Part shown: piece after piece, positions 63,712-64,000 of the stretch | Layout: each line of letters opens with the position of its first letter | Numbering within the stretch: the first letter of the stretch is position 1 | Origin: Bradyrhizobium erythrophlei | GTDB taxonomy: Bacteria > Pseudomonadota > Alphaproteobacteria > Rhizobiales > Xanthobacteraceae | Assembly: GCF_900129425.1 (NCBI RefSeq) | Contig: NZ_LT670817.1 | Coordinates: forward strand, 2,046,001 to 2,110,000 | Direction: 5' to 3' | Length of the DNA: 64,000 bases | Program-made: the position numbers and the translations under genes | Notes under the pieces: model-generated | What the model saw: only the letters and a program-made list of their open reading frames with translations | What the model was told of the DNA's origin: nothing | Database searches by the model: none

Positions 63712-63741
63712 GCGGACATTCAGAGAAATGACGATGTCCGC
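63712..63741. repeat. GCGGACAT/ATGTCCGC hairpin, AAAGCGGAC-type repeat
   Basis: GCGGACAT (63712-63719) and ATGTCCGC (63734-63741) form an 8-bp stem just behind the large-subunit stop. The motif belongs to the repeat family seen at the left end. It may stabilise the 3' end of the operon mRNA. No T-run is present. Confidence 0.45.
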
Positions 63742-63781
63742 CAAGTGCCACAATCGGCCTAGCGCAGCGCAGGATCGCCGG

Positions 63782-64000
63782 TCAGCGATCGACCGCACTG
63801 CGCGTTTGGGACTTGCCCTCGGTCGCGGAAAGCTCCGACGTGATCCACTCGGCGAAGGCGCGCACCGCGCGGCGCTGTCGGCTGGCGCGCGGAAAGACGA
63901 GATAATGGCCCACGTAGCAGACATCGACTGAACGGCCCTCGAGTGGGGCGACCAGTTTGCCGGTCGCGATTTCACGTTCGGCAAGCCTTGTCGATTCGAG
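63782..64000 (-). CDS. LysR-family regulator, C-terminal part (runs off the window)
   Basis: The last 72 codons are visible before a TGA at 63782-63784: LAEREIATGKLVAPLEGRSV, then DVCYVGHYLVFPRASRQRRA and VRAFAEWITSELSA. This matches the end of a GcvA-type LysR effector domain (GYYLVxPRxS..VRAFxDWL). The HTH lies beyond the right edge. It is convergent with the molybdenum-hydroxylase operon. Confidence 0.75.
   Translation of the reverse strand, partial: LESTRLAEREIATGKLVAPLEGRSVDVCYVGHYLVFPRASRQRRAVRAFAEWITSELSATEGKSQTRSAVDR

Overview
High-G+C chromosomal DNA of a Bradyrhizobium-like alphaproteobacterium (Bradyrhizobium/Rhodopseudomonas group). The assignment is inferred from gene families, from intergenic repeats of the AAAGCGGAC and AATTCCCTGTT kinds, and from several small secreted protein families that I associate with this group. 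It is not a taxonomic test. No rRNA, tRNA or CRISPR array was seen.

The first 29 kb is accessory-like and eroded. It holds a CHAT-domain remnant, transposase remnants, a secreted tandem-repeat protein, a small protein gene with an in-frame stop, a ketopantoate-reductase-like gene facing a LysR regulator, an RND efflux pump (transporter plus adaptor), a broken MFS gene, and two diverging winged-helix/ATPase regulators of which one is truncated. Next come an IorA/AraC/IS66 junction zone, a 5-oxoprolinase operon (pxpA, a biotin carrier protein, pxpB, pxpC), a giant Ser/Thr-kinase-like/ATPase/histidine-kinase protein and a lytic transglycosylase. Two copies of a roughly 300-bp repeat (3437-3731 and 6820-7129) lie here.

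The centre (29.4-48.3 kb, all + strand) is the most striking part. Two successive amide-utilisation loci each begin with a cytoplasmic AmiC-type ligand sensor and an AmiR-type ANTAR antiterminator. Each then has a short leader with a strong intrinsic terminator just before the first structural gene. Locus 1 continues with a nitrilase-superfamily hydrolase and a branched-chain/urea-type ABC importer whose second permease is fused to its ATPase. Locus 2 continues with a five-gene Urt/Fmd-like importer, aliphatic amidase amiE, and a CbbQ/NorQ-type AAA+ ATPase with a CbbO/NorD-type VWA partner. The simplest reading is that amide binding to AmiC frees AmiR, which lets polymerase pass the leader terminator so that amides are imported and hydrolysed to ammonium. 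The AAA+/VWA pair may mature or remodel a protein of the pathway.

The last 14 kb has a repeat-rich gap, a TetR regulator facing an SDR gene (frameshifted as read), a saccharopine-dehydrogenase-like protein and an acyl-CoA synthetase. A second TetR gene follows, next to a NIPSNAP gene, then a sugar-type ABC transporter and a three-subunit molybdenum hydroxylase. The second TetR promoter and the transporter promoter share a related inverted repeat, suggesting a local regulon. A LysR gene runs off the right end.
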